Source of the DNA: Simmondsia chinensis
Taxonomy: Eukaryota; Streptophyta; Magnoliopsida; Caryophyllales; Simmondsiaceae
DNA: 64,000 nt
NCBI GenBank assembly: GCA_018398585.1
Contig: JAGTTD010000010.1
Location: forward strand, 31,908,638 to 31,972,637
Direction of reading: 5' to 3'
Position numbers and translations under genes: made by a program. How positions within the stretch are numbered: position 1 is the first letter of the stretch; each line of letters starts with the position of its first letter. This document shows, one piece after another, positions 22,732-35,045 of this stretch. The notes below the pieces were generated by a model, which saw only the letters and a list, made by a program, of their open reading frames with translations, made no database searches and had not been told where the DNA came from.

Positions 22732-25620
22732 ATAATTAATCTAAAAGTAGCCCAACTATATCTTAACTTATCAAAGGAATGGCAATGGAATGGGCGGGTA
22801 CGGTGTGCCTCCTCCATACCCGTATACCCGCCCCATTACCTTAATGTGCGTACAAAACGATTATTTATACCCGCTCATTTAGTTATTTTATACTCTTTTT
22901 AAAAACGAATTTATTTTTTTATAACATTCGTAAATAATTTGGATTATTGAATTTAAATACATATTTTTTAATTTCAGGGTTAACTATATACAAAATGAAC
23001 CATTGGTTGGTATGGGGTGGGCCGGGGCGGGTATGAAGCATGGCTGGGCGGGTCCCCACTTATTCCCGAGCCCGCCCCGTTTAACTTTGGTTTATAAGAT
23101 CTAAGCATTAGACAACAGAACTAACGGTACCCACCACCCAAATCCTATACCCATACCCACCCCATTACCCATCACGAGTATGAAGTGGATACCCAACAGT
23201 AATTAATCTAAAAGTAACCCAACTATGTCTCAACGTATCAAAGGGAGGGTAATGGGGTGGGGTGGGGTGGGGTGGGGTGGGGTGGGGCGGGGCTGGTACG
23301 GGTTGCCTCCTCCATACCCGCACCTGCCACCCAAATCATATACCCGTACCTGCCCCATTGCCCTAATGTGTGTACAAAACGATTATCTATACCTGCTCAT
23401 ATTAGTTATTTAATACTACTTTACAAAACAAATTATTTCCTTAACCATTGATAAATAAGATTATCTATACCCACTCGTATTAGTTATTTAATACTATTTT
23501 AAAAACAAATTATCTCTTTTATAACATTGATAAATAATTTAGATTATTGAATTTAAATACATATTTTTTTATTTGAAGTTAACTATGTATAAAATAAAGT
23601 GCGTATGGTAGGTATGAGGTGACGCGAAGTGGGTAGGGAGCAGGGCAAGACGGGTCTCCACTTATACCTGTACCCGTCCCAAACGGGGTGCCTACCCGCG
23701 AGTAGAGGGTTTCACCCACCTCATTGCCACAAAATCAACCGGGTATGGTGGGTATGAAGTCGGGTGGACCGGGCATGGAGTGTCGCGGGGCGGGACCCCA
23801 CTTATACCCATACCTGTCCCGTTTGACTTTGGTTTATAAGATCTACGCACTAAACAACAAAACTAACCGCACTCGCCACCCAAATCCTATACTTATACCC
23901 GGCCCATTACCGGCTATGGGTATGAAGTACATATCCTTACCCACCCCGGCGGTTACAAGCCTATACCCCTACCCGCTTCATTACCCGCAGATATCCATTA
24001 CCTTCCTTGTGCTTCCTGAATATGTGTACAGAACGATTATCTATACCCGCTTCTAATAGTTATTTAATACTATTTTTAAAAACAAATTATTTCTTTTATA
24101 ACATTGATCAAGATTTTGGATTATTAAATTTAAACACTTATTTCTTAATTTAAAGGTTAACTATGTACAAAATAAAACGCGTATGGTGGGTATGAGGTGT
24201 GTAAAGTTTGATTTTGGTTTATAAGATCTACGCATTCGATAATAAAACTAAGATACAACAAAACTTAATTCATTAAAACTTAATTCTAAATTTCAATTCT
24301 TGAATTTAAACACATATTTTTTTTATTTCAAAGTTAACTATGTACAAAATTAACCGATTATGATGGGTATGGGGTGGGCCGGGGCAAGTATGAAGCGTGG
24401 CTGGGCCGGTCCCCACTTCTACCCTAGCCCGCCTTGTTTCAATTTGATTTATAAGATCTACGCATTAGACAACAAACTAAACGTAACCGCCACCCAAATC
24501 GTAATCCTGTACCCGCCACCGGTATAAAGTGTATACCCAACAACAATTAATCTAAAAGTATCACAACTATATCTCAAAGTATCAAATGGATGGCAATGGG
24601 CCAAGGCGGGTGCGGGGTGCCTTCTCCATACCCATACCGGCCACCCAAACCCTATACCCGTAACCATTTCATTATCCTAATGTACGTACAAAATGATTAT
24701 CTATACCCGCTCATATTATTTATTTAATACTATTTTTAAAGACAATTTTTTTTTTAAACTTTGATAAATAATTTGAATTATTGAATTTAAACCCTTATTT
24801 TTTAAATTTCAAGGTTAACTATGTACAAAATGAGCTGGGTATGATGGGTATGAGGCCGGGCGGGGCGGGTATGGAGCGTGGCGGGGCGGGTCCTCACTTA
24901 TACCCGTACCCACCTTGTTTGACTTTAGTTTATAAGATCTACGCACTACACAACAAAAATAATCGCACCCGCCACCCAAATCCTATTCCGGTACGCAGCC
25001 CATGACCCGCCACAGGTATGAAGTGCTTACCCGTGCCCGCCCCGCCTGTGACTGACCCGTACCCCTACCCGCCTCATTACTCGCGGGCATTTATTACCCA
25101 CCCCGTACCTCTTTAATGTACGTACAGAACATTTATCTATACTCGCTCTTATCAGGTGGAGCCCATTACCATCCCAATATCTCTTAGTTAAAAAACTACC
25201 CACCACCAACTTTTCTACCAAAATAAACCAGAGCATTATATCATGCGTCACACTGAACCACCAATTCAATATCTTTTAAAATCGAATTATTTAAGTTTGA
25301 TTATTTTTGGATTAGAAAAGTTATAGTTGGGTTATTTTGATAAAAACCCTAGCGTACTATGCCAAACGTATATTCGTGCATAAAGTAGTAAATTTTTTGT
25401 TTAAGACTTTTCTTATGTAATCCAAGAACTAGGCGCGGGTTAGACCTCCGACAACTCAAAAAAAAAAAAAGAGTTTTCGTATTTAGTCCACGAAGTGCGA
25501 CATTTCGCGTGCCTGCTGCAATAAAAGATTTATTTTAACCCGGTGAGGTATATAATTTTGACTTGGGTTTATAAGATCTACGCATTATATAATAAAACTA
25601 AGGTACGAAAGAACTTAATT
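22732..25620. repeat. Tandem/interspersed array of G-rich and C-rich repeat modules
   Basis: A unit of about 470 bp starts aattaatctaaaagtagccc at 22732 and again at about 23201, with a further copy at about 24547. Each unit alternates a G-rich block (gggtatggggcggg type), a C-rich block (tacccgtacccgccccatt type) and an AT-rich block containing gttaactatgtacaaaat (22979, 23577, 24157, 24332, 24812) and tataagatctacgcatt (about 23094, 23838, 24220, 24452, 24936, 25570). Copies are diverged and partly reshuffled. One G-rich run at 23251-23292 is a pure ggggt repeat. G- and C-rich blocks on one strand can pair into long hairpins or form quadruplexes. Frames here are shadows of the repeat. Confidence 0.85.
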
Positions 25621-25886
25621 AATTAAAGTTTCAAAAATTAAAAAGGAAAACATATTTTCAATTTAAGACTTTTCGTATTTAACCTATCAAAAAATAAAAA
25701 GGGTTCTAAAAAAAAAGGCCCCGAGAACCAAAAATAATAAAGAAAATATTAGGGTAATATATTATTATTTTAATACTTCTCTTATGTAATCCAAGAATAG
25801 GGTACCGGTTACACGTCCAACTATTTCAAATTAAGACTTTTCTTATTTAGTCCATAAAAGAAAATCAAGTAAACCTCCCATAACCA

Positions 25887-25923
<37 letters not shown>

Positions 25924-26173
25924 TCTTAATTTAAGACTTTCTGTATTTAATCCGTAAAAAAATAAATTCGTAAAAGAAAAAAGAACAAATAAAGTCCCTG
26001 TTAAAGACTTAAAATGGGAAATATAGTTTGTTTTATTTTTTTATTGAAAACTTTTACAGTTACTACTATAAAAATTATGTAAATTGAACAATATTATGGA
26101 CAGCTGATCAAACAAGATGTTAGTTTGATGCAAAAAATTATGGGTATAAAATACAATAACTAATAAATACCAT
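25621..26173. other. AT-rich sequence upstream of a Helitron-like end
   Basis: Contains an (AAT)n tract near 25888-25921 and several repeats of a phrase like aagacttttcttatttagtcc. No gene. It may be internal sequence of the element ending at 26200. Confidence 0.45.
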
Positions 26174-26200
26174 CCGTGCATCGCACGGAAACCAACCTAG
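26174..26200 (+). mobile_element. Helitron-like 3' terminus (hairpin plus CTAG)
   Basis: A perfect 6-bp stem (ccgtgc 26174-26179, gcacgg 26183-26188) with a 3-base loop is followed 8 bases later by CTAG (26197-26200) and then T. This is the diagnostic 3' end of plant Helitrons, rolling-circle DNA transposons that insert between A and T. The hairpin wording ccgtgcatcgcacgg is frequent at such ends in plants. No Rep/helicase gene is present nearby, so the element would be non-autonomous. The 5' TC end was not located, so the element may include the 22.7-25.6 kb array. Confidence 0.65.
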
Positions 26201-28086
26201 TTATTGTATTATTTTGCTTGATTGCACAGTATTTATGGTAAGGGGTTTTTTATATTTTTATATTGCATGTTCATTTTATTATATGGTACACATATAGTGC
26301 ACCAATGGTAACCTTATTTTATCACTTCGGTACTAAGTTATAAATCATCATAATGATGTTGAATATATATATATATATAACTCTTTTCAGAAAAGCATTC
26401 ATTTTCATTTCTAAATTGTTTTTTTTTTCATGAATTATGCATTTAAGTTACTTATTTTGCTAAATTTTTCTAGTTTTCAAATAAGTAGATTTTTAATATT
26501 TTCCAAAAATGTTTTTCTATTTCTTAAGTTTTGTTTTTATGATCTCGTTCCTCCCGAATATAGTATATTAGGTATAGTCTTGAAGGAATAATTATTTAAT
26601 TTCTATCAGTTTGTTTCATTTTACTTTGAAATAATAACTAGAGTATATAATTTTGCAAAATATGATTTACTTTATTACCCTTCTTGATTTTCGTATATTA
26701 TTTTTTCTAAACAATTTCTTTCTAGTAGATTAATTTTTTAGTTTTATAAGTTTCTCTTATCTTATAATCTTAAAAAATTTCACAAAATCTATCTGGAAAA
26801 AAAAAATCAATAAATCGGTTTATACTGAAACTATATTTTTATTGTGATATTTTACATTCATTTCAATCATGTTTTTATTAATTATTTCATCTTTTTAGAA
26901 TAGGTAGGTTGGACATAATTTTTATTCAAATAATATGTGTTATTATAATTTCTCGTACAGCTTTCATTTATAAGCTAATACGTATAGTTTGACAATAAGG
27001 GAGAGTAAGTTTAGGTCCAACATTTGAAAAACAATACATAATATAGATCTCACGACACATTAAATGTAAAAGTATTTTACGTACAATTGCCTCAATTTTC
27101 AAATGAATATAATTTTTATATAGAGGATAAAATAGGCCAGTCTCACTATATTCTAAGTGTAAGGATTATTCGGACTATTGAAAAATTATTGAAGCATTCA
27201 GTTATTTTTTGATTCGTACTTAATACTTTATATTTTTATTAAAATTAGAAAGTGTACATATTAAGAGGCGCAACATCAAAATACTTTGTCTCAGTAACAC
27301 TATTGACTATAAACCAATCATTAAAGGCGAAAAGAATAGTTGCGACAGATAACAACATGAGGAAAATAAGAAAAGGCCCTACAATTAAAATAAGAGCAAT
27401 ATTAAAAGTATGTAAAATATGTATGCAATTTATGAACTCAATATATACGCTAAAGGTTTCTCAAAGAAATATATATGCTAAGAGATTTTTAACTTATAAA
27501 ATATTATGCAAATTGTGAAAACAAAATTTTGCCATCTAATTATTTAAACTATATATATATATATATTTGCCATATAATTAGGTGTATATAAATTAGATAC
27601 ATAAGATAGGTATATTTAACATTACCTTAAGATAAAAAATCAACTTTCAAAGTCATGAATACATACCCTGAATTTGTAGGACTAATGCCTTGACATTCTG
27701 TGCTGCTTTACTTCTTGCTATTTCATTTTTAGAAAAGGCTCGAACAGTGCTGTATTGAGGTGGTCAGAGAGGACTAACGACGCTGTTTGGAAGAGTTACT
27801 AAGCAACAGAGATTTGAGATCCTATACACTAAAAGTATTTTGAAAACCTGAAAAAGATACACGAAGTTAAAAGAATATAAAGTTAACATCTAGATGATAA
27901 ATGGTACTATTCGTAGAAAAATAATTGATCTTAAAAAGTTAAAAATGTAGCAGAGATTGTAAAATATAGAATCACTTACTGAAAATTATGCATGATTATG
28001 GTAGAGGGCAGTTAATTTTTTCTGTTCCTATAATTTTGCATTAAAATTGCACACGACCATTATAGAGGGCAGTAGTTTTATTATTA

Positions 28087-28117
<31 letters not shown>

Positions 28118-28809
28118 TTATTAATTTTTTTTTGGTAATTTAGCACATGTTATGTTGATGCTTATCTTTTACTATTCAAGGTTTCTTGAAATTTAAATAG
28201 GAGTGGAAACTCCGACTAGTAAATTAATTAGATATATTAGCATATTAATTTTTTAGTCTATCAATTTTATAAATTATTTTTTTAGCCCAAAAAGTGATGT
28301 GTATTTATAAAATAGTTTAAACATTGATATGAAAGAATTAAACCAGGGTCTGTTTTACACCCTTATATATTACTATTTGGATTATTTTATTAAATATATG
28401 TAACTTTTAGATTAAAAAATTATTTTACAAAATTTTTGGACTGAAAATTAATACTCCAAACCTTAGGATATTAATATGTTATTTACCCTTTATTTTACGA
28501 TACATTCTGTTTAAAAAAAAAAAAGTTAGGATACATTATTGTGGTTGGTGTTAGTCGGGTTGATTCGTGACCCGAACCGACCTATAAAATGACTCAATCC
28601 AATCCAACTCGTTAGTGAGTCCTCCCAGGTGGCATCCATGTTGTTTTTATGAGTAATTAATAATGTGACGAAATTTGAAGTGATTGGATATGTGAATGAT
28701 GGTAAGTCATCATTTCACATGTGCATTCAAATAAAAAAAATTTCAAATTATTATATAATAATATCTATATTTTCTTATGTTAAAATCAATGTGTATATAT
28801 ATATATATA
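26201..28809. other. AT-rich intergenic stretch, no gene
   Basis: Contains short TA tracts (about 26366, 27550, 28794) and a mixed TTA/TTTA microsatellite at about 28078-28125. The 88-aa frame 27252-27518 has no domain and lies in AT-rich sequence without gene-like composition. Confidence 0.6.
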
Positions 28810-29070
28810 GGTGGCATTCTTATGAGATGGTGAGAGTGTAAGATGGACGAATCCTGACCCTCCATTGTAATGAATGGCTAAGATTTCATGGGGCTGAAAA
28901 GAAAGAAGGGGTAAGGGAGAGAAATTATTATTTTTTCTTTTCAATATTCAATAAATCTTAACTATAAATTGTTATTTTTTTTTAATGCCCAACAAGCCTT
29001 AGCCGTCCATTACAATAGAGGGCCATGATTCGTCCTTCTCGCGCTCTCACTGTTTCATAAAAATGCCACC
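28810..29070. mobile_element. Foldback MITE with long inverted arms
   Basis: The left arm starts ggtggcattcttatgag (28810) and the right arm, read in reverse complement, starts ggtggcatttttatgaa (29070). Similarity continues inward for roughly 90-100 bp on each side (left gatggacgaatcctg, right-arm complement aaggacgaatcatgg). It is flanked on both sides by TATA repeats, so a TA target duplication is plausible but cannot be distinguished from the microsatellite. No coding capacity. Confidence 0.75.
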
Positions 29071-29314
29071 TATATATATATATATTGCTTATATGGAACC
29101 CGTTTAAGGAGAAGTTAAACGGAAATTAAACTCCAGATCAGTTGGCATAAAGCAATACTTTATCTCTTCACCTGCTTCGTACCACTGAAGCAAAGCCCTG
29201 ATGGAGAAATTAATGTTTTATATATATTTGTACTCTTTAAAGATTTAATCCTCTTACTATTTATAAAAAAATATATATTTATTCATTTAACAATTTATAA
29301 ATTAATATCATTTA

Positions 29315-29363
<49 letters not shown>

Positions 29364-30238
29364 CAAAAAAGGGTAAAAAATAGTTTGACCCGGTTGTGAC
29401 CTAGGTTTGACATGACCCAGTTCAACTGAGATAGGGACTTTTTCCCCCGGCCCGACACGTATTGACCCATCCATACACCCTTGATCCGAGGGTTGCACCA
29501 CAGATCGATCCGTTAATCACCTCCAATTGTCAGGGAAATTATCATATAGACATATTAAGGTTTGATTATTTATCACTATATTATTTTGATATTATAATAT
29601 ACATAATGAGTGCTTTGATTTTTTAAATTCTATCAATAACGAGTGCCTTGATTTTTTTAATTCTATTAACTAAGTACCCTATGTTTAAATCTAGTGAAAT
29701 TTTGGCAAAATCCAATCAATGTTTGAAAGACATGTTGACATGACATATAATTATATACAACATATATGCTATGTTTATGTTTGCTGTGAAAATTTAGTGG
29801 ATTGCGAGAAAGCAGAAGATACAAATATATTACAAATAAATGTGTCATGTTCGCTTTTTATTACAAAAAATTATTAGATTATAATGGAGACATCTACATA
29901 TTGTTTTGCTCATCTTGTTTATGTTGGAGTATCATCTCCAATATATTACGAGGATCACATTCATATTGAATCCCTATCATATTTTAAAGTATCTTAAAAA
30001 GTAAAATAAGATTTTTCCAGGAAAATTTAATAAGAAAATCGATTTAATTTCATCCTCGACCTTAATCTCAAAATTATCCAGTTGAAGTGCAAGCCAATGA
30101 ACTCATGCATTCCAAAATCCTTAATCGGCTTTTCATCATTCATTTTAAATGAGGAAAAACCATTCCATGAGGAAGGTATAATCCAGTGAGGAACTCAATT
30201 TACATAACTTACATTTTATTCCGCAGATTGAAAACACT
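29071..30238. other. AT-rich spacer with TA tract and dispersed-repeat relics
   Basis: A TA tract runs at about 29319-29362. The stretch 29530-29880 shares wording (aagtaccctatgtttaaat, cacttaggta-type phrases, aaatccaat) with 52900-54130 and 10020-10450 and seems to be a diverged AT-rich dispersed repeat. No gene. Confidence 0.5.
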
Positions 30239-30850
30239 AGGCTCTATTTGGCATATGAAATTAGAATTAGACTGTAGAAATGCAATTCCAATTTCAATTC
30301 TAATGGATAAGAATTCCACTGTTTAGTTCATTAAAGAAATTGGAGGTTGAATTTATAATTACATAATAATTCAAATAATCAAAGGTTTTCGGTCAATTAA
30401 GTTGGAATATTTTGAGTTTTAAATCAACTACACTTGTATTTTAGACGGAGTGATTCACATTGCGTTCAAGTTATAATGATTGGAGTGACTCTTTTGAGTT
30501 CATATTGTTCGAGCTTCGAGTCAAATCGAGTCAAATATTGCATTAGATCATTTGGTGTGCAAGTTATCTTGAATGTTCAGTTAACTGGGTTACACCTTTT
30601 TAGGATTCAAGCTAGTTATGGTTGGGTTTGAGTTCATTTAGGTCATTTCAAGCTCGAATCATCTCAATTTTGGGACAAATGAGTTGTATTATTACAAATT
30701 TCCAGTCATCTTAGACTCAATTTGAAACGGGTTGAGTTATTTTGGGTGTGGGTCATATCACGTTTTATATCAATTTGGCAGGATCATTTCCATTTCGACT
30801 CAGCTTGTTTACACTACATTTAAGCCGAATAGTTAGTGTTACCGTTCATC
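30239..30850 (+). repeat. Dispersed repeat, inverted partner of 35560-36243
   Basis: Starts aggctctatttggcatatg and runs colinearly with the reverse complement of 36243 down to about 35560, sharing phrases such as cacattgcgttcaagttat, atttggtgtgcaagttatct and tcatttaggtc. Many short words of the form (t)caagtt/tcgagt give a quasi-repetitive look. The 65- and 80-aa frames inside are not supported as genes. Confidence 0.7.
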
Positions 30851-31977
30851 TCGTTACAATTCTCAATCTCGTCTTCCTTCGATGCCGTTTGGTTTCCTTG
30901 CTTCTTTTTCATTTTCTCTCATCTTTACAGGGCTTGATTTCAGTCTTGATGCTCACGATGATTCCAAGCATTGAATATCAATAGTTGATTTACTATGAAA
31001 ATGGAGGATTGTGGACTAAGTTTATTTAGGAACCGAACTCCGTAATCTTTTTTTTTTTTTTTTTTAATTTTTTTATTGGTTTTAGATTTAAGTTTGATCG
31101 CCATTTGGCTACTGGTTTTGGTTTTTTTGTTGCTTGGTCTAAATTTTCTAGGGGTTGAGTGAAACTAAATAACGTCAAAATTAATATTAATACATGATGG
31201 AAAGAGGATGATGTATGACGCATAGGGGAGCGTTTATGGAGTAATTGGACCACCAGAAAACTAACGGATGGGCCGAAGACACTAATCCTCGCTCTCAACT
31301 TTAAATGGCCATAACTTTTGATTTGTAAGGAGTTACAGGGTTATTTACCTGTAAAATCAAAGCTCTCTGACCAAATTATGCAACCCCTGCAGCTTTTTTT
31401 TATTGGCCCTACCTGTTTTGTCCTAATTCGACCTTTAAACGTGTTTTTGGACCACTTTATGTTTTGAAGATAGTTTAGTGGCATTTGATAATTTTGCAAT
31501 ATTAGATTTTTGTTTAGTTTTGCCTAGAAGCACTCGTTTTGGCCTGTTGTTTTGGCTTTTAACAATTATCCAATGAAACCCTGGTTTTTCTTCTCTTTAG
31601 ATGGATTCCTTGTTTAGTACTCCTCAAATTTGATGTGCTCAAATCGAACTTTACATTTCTGTTTTGCATCAGGGGACATGTAATTTGGGAATATTTATAA
31701 TTTTTTTAAAATTGCATGTAATAGCTGAGGTTACTAAGTAAGTCCTTATTTTTTTGCAAAAGAAATTTAGCTCTTGTAAGAAACTATACATCCCAAGAAC
31801 TCATTTCTCAAGTTAACTTCTAAGAAAGTAGGTATAAAAGTGTTTGATTGTTCAATGGGGAACAGAACTTCCTATGAATTTAATTCTTATTTTTTGTTTG
31901 CTTGACATAACAATTTTTATGAAATAGAATTAAAATCATGGCTAATCTTCCAACCTCATTCATCTAAAACTTAAATA
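30851..31977. other. Spacer with T-run, no gene
   Basis: Contains a T-run at about 31050-31065. The stretch 31305-31600 reads like internal sequence of a plant LTR element (ggccataacttttgatttgt, then ctgtaaaatcaaagctctc), but no boundary or domain was seen. Confidence 0.4.
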
Positions 31978-32316
31978 TTTTTTTTTTCCTTGTGTTGATA
32001 TGAAGCACTAGCACTTCGTAGCAGTACAGCTTTATTACTTAACATGCATATTGATTGCAACAAATATTTTCACTAATTATCCAAAAACAATAATACATGA
32101 AAAATTCCTTTGATACAGTAAATGATCATGACTATGCAAAATAGTTCAAGAAATAACCCATAAGCAAAATAATAGCAAGATCATTTGATACTCTCACAAA
32201 AAGTTCATTGAACAATTCCATGTACATAATAATCCAAAAACAAGAAAGCATTTTCTTTTAACAATAATGATAGAGCTCCTCAAGATTGCACTCGTTTGAG
32301 AGAGAATCCTAGGGCA

Positions 32317-32850
32317 TCAACCCAGACAAGGGAGAGGGAAGGCTCTGTGTGGGACGTAATCCCACACAGAAACATCGGGCTCCTCATGCCCCATTTTCGC
32401 CAGCCAGTTTGCTGGCCTATTAGCTTCCTTATAACAATGGTTGAAGGAAATATGTTCAAAGAAATGGCTCAATAAATGGATGTCTTCAATAATAGTGATG
32501 ATATCTACCGGAATTGAATAAGTGCCAATGACTGCTCTGATAACCACCTCATCGTCTCCCTCCAGTAAAACTCGTCGAGCACCCAACTGCTAAGCATAGA
32601 ACAATGCATCTCTTGCCGTAACCGCCTCGGCCACAATAATAGAAGCATTGCCTAACTTTCTCAACCCAGTTAAGAGCATCTTCCCATCATGGTCATAGAG
32701 AATGAAACCAGCAGTAATAAAATCTCCGCACCTCAATCCATCAAAATTTACCTTAATCCAACACACCGAAGGAGGCCTTCCAAGATATCCATTTGTTCCT
32801 TCCAGACCTGCAAAGTCTAGTCTTCCCCACTTTGGGACCCACTGCTTCAT
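32317..32850 (-). pseudogene. LINE RNase H-like (RVT_3) domain, one stop
   Basis: Two adjacent frames separated by a single in-frame TAG (32590-32592) form one domain: WIKVNFDGLRCGDFITAGFI (first aspartate region), IIVAEAVTARDALFYA (glutamate), RRVLLEGDDEVVIRAV (second aspartate) and a C-terminal HCYKEANRPANWLAKMG with the histidine and asparagine typical of this family. It would degrade RNA in RNA-DNA hybrids during retrotransposition. Confidence 0.88.
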
Positions 32851-33337
32851 CTACCTTGCAGCAAAGGGACCATTCTAGATGCATATGCTTGGTGGGATGA
32901 CTGGTTTTCGGGGATTGGATTGATCACCTCGTAACACCAGATTGTTTATATCTTTCCATATTTAACAACAGAGCCAAAAAAAGCGAATGAGATCATCTCG
33001 ATCCTTGCAACTTCTCAATCCTTTACACTTGTGAAGCTCGTAAATAAATTGAGTTTGGTCAGGGACCACTCCTTTAGCCAGCCTAAGTCACGAACAATTG
33101 ACCAAATAGATCTTGAATGAGGACCATTAAAAAAACACGATCAAGATTTTCAGGGCCACTCCTACACCCAGGGCACAAATTTTGACCACTTATGCCCCTT
33201 TTACACAATACTTCACCAGTAGCCAAACTATCATTAAGCGCTTACCAAATAAAGACTTTTATCTTTGGATGAATGTCGAGGTTCCAAATCCAACAAAATT
33301 CCAAAGAGTTCCTCTCAGAACATTCCAGATTATGAGC

Positions 33338-33565
33338 CTACCAAGTAGCCGACTTGACACTAAATTGACCCAATCCAGTAAATCCCCAATATCTCCTATC
33401 CTCAATTGCACACTTTGGGATTGGAACCCCAAGCACATTCTTGTGAAGGTGAACAGGAAGAGTTTTTCGAATTCTCTCCACATCCCATTCCCCACCTCGG
33501 ATAAACTGTGAGACCTTTAGATTGTGGTCAAACTGACTCATATCCCCAACAACTAAATCTGCCAA
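33338..33565 (-). pseudogene. LINE zf-RVT-proximal region
   Basis: The frame contains FIRGGEWDVERIRKTLPVHL, then DRRYWGFTGLGQFSVKSATW, the standard wording preceding the zinc-binding domain of plant L1 ORF2. The following frame 33259 and below is shifted. Degenerate. Confidence 0.75.
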
Positions 33566-33778
33566 CGGCTTGTCAGTTACCTATTTGCCAGTTACCAGCT
33601 AACCAGATTCTCTACAGTAGAGCTTAATAGTGTTATGTACTCTCATAATAGATTCCATCCTAGAGTCACAAAACAAAAGACAACCATTAGCAAAGAAGAG
33701 CCCAGGGATGTTTGGAGCCCCACAAGCAACTTTGATACGAATCCCAGACCTCTTAACATTACCTTGAGCTTGAAGGTT

Positions 33779-34220
33779 TTAGGCGAGGGGCTCTAAACAT
33801 AAGATGTAGAGGTAAGGAGATAATGGATCTCCTTGCCTAAGCCCTCTACTTCGCTTAGACCAGCCCATAGGTGAGTCGTCAATGAGCATAAAAAACGACG
33901 AGGATGAAACAGAGTTCATAACCCAATTTACCCATTTTAGATCAAAACCTAATTTCAGCAAAACTTGGCGAAGACAACACCACTTCACTCTATCATAGGC
34001 TTTCTCCATGTCAAGCTTTATTGCTGCCCACCTAGACTTACCCCCTTTTTTTTTTAATTTTTTCTGAAGGCTGTCATGATTTCATGAGCTATAAGAATGT
34101 TGTCATGAATCGGATGACTAGGGACAAATGCCCCTTTCTAAGGGCTAATCAACTTACCCAAAATCGATTTAAGCTAATTAGCTAAAACCTTCTCTATAAT
34201 CTTATACAAGACGTACATAG
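33779..34220 (-). pseudogene. LINE reverse transcriptase fragment
   Basis: Reads MEKAYDRVKWCCLRQVLLKL and GLRQGDPLSPYLYILCLEPL. Upstream, with stops (34060-34220), are YVLYKIIEKVLAN and GAFVPSHPIHDNILIAHEIM, which are RT fingers motifs. The segment that should contain the YADD/FADD catalytic box and the rest of the thumb (33590-33778) is missing or unreadable, so it is an internal deletion product. Confidence 0.85.
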
Positions 34221-34519
34221 GCTAATATGTAAAAAGTTGAGTCATTAAGGAATTAGAAGTGTAAAATTGTCATAATATGGAAATTACAAATGATAAAATT
34301 GTCCTATGAATTAAAAATGAATAGGTAATTGGAACTTACCTAGGGATGACTAGGTAAGTTATTTTTTAAGTTTTGCCAATTTTCTGCTAAACAAATAAGA
34401 ATTCAAATCCCTACTTCTATGAATTTCTAATGTTCAAAATCCCTAGTACAAAAAAAGCCACTTGAAATTGAATTCTACCAGTACTCCCTTCTTACCAACA
34501 TTAAGAAAAAAAAAATTGT

Positions 34520-35042
34520 TTTTTTACTTGAAAATCACCCATATTTTATGTGAGGTATCATAAAACCACCTAACTCTTCTAATTTTTCAAAATCACACAT
34601 AAATTGTGAAATTTTTTTTTAATGTCACACCTAATACTGACACCGTTAATTTTTCATTAAAATAAATACAGTTAAAATAAATACAAAGTTACCAAAGTAG
34701 CATCAATAAAACTTGTTTTTTTATCAATAACTTATAAATAAGTTTATAAATAAAAAATACTTCTAAATTTTTTGGTAGAAAAAGCCTATAGTAGCGCACC
34801 ATACCTTTAATAATTTTACAAATTCAAAGGTGAAGAGTAATTTCCTCATTTGCAAAATATATTAGCTATATAATTAAATTAAATTAAATAAGATTAGTTT
34901 TTGGATTCATTTGTACCACAAAATACGGCGTTTCATTTGACGAAAAGTTAACTGTGTCAGCATTGTATATGACATTGAAACTATTTTAAAAAGCTTTGAT
35001 GTGATTTTGCAAAATTAGAATTTTCTAAAATCTGACCTAAAA
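34520..35042. repeat. Foldback AT-rich repeat related to 3596-4005
   Basis: Left part aaaatcacccatattttatg and caaaatcacacataaattgtg are mirrored near the right end by gatgtgattttgcaaaatt and gacctaaaatataagg. The order of words matches the foldback at 3.6 kb. No TSD resolved and no coding capacity. Confidence 0.5.
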
Positions 35043-35045
35043 TAT

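Larger units (their letters stand above)
31978..34230 (-). mobile_element. Decayed L1-type LINE fragment carrying an RNase H domain
   Basis: On the minus strand, RT, zinc-binding and RNase H-like parts occur in the order of plant L1 ORF2, then a 3' UTR and a poly(A)-like tract (a T-run at about 31977-31988 on the plus strand). The 5' part is missing, the RT is shortened and many stops are present. No TSD was found. It is older than the LINE at 16.5 kb, which lacks a recognisable RNase H. Confidence 0.85.

Noticed and set aside
22732..25620. Telomeric or subtelomeric repeats
   Set aside because: Units are gggtatggggcggg-like and interspersed with AT-rich blocks. The plant telomere unit TTTAGGG is not present as an array.
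22732..25620. CRISPR-like array
   Set aside because: Units are hundreds of bases long, diverged and irregularly spaced, and the sequence context is a plant genome.
27252..27518. 88-aa hypothetical gene
   Set aside because: Lies in AT-rich DNA with no domain or promoter and has the composition of random frames.
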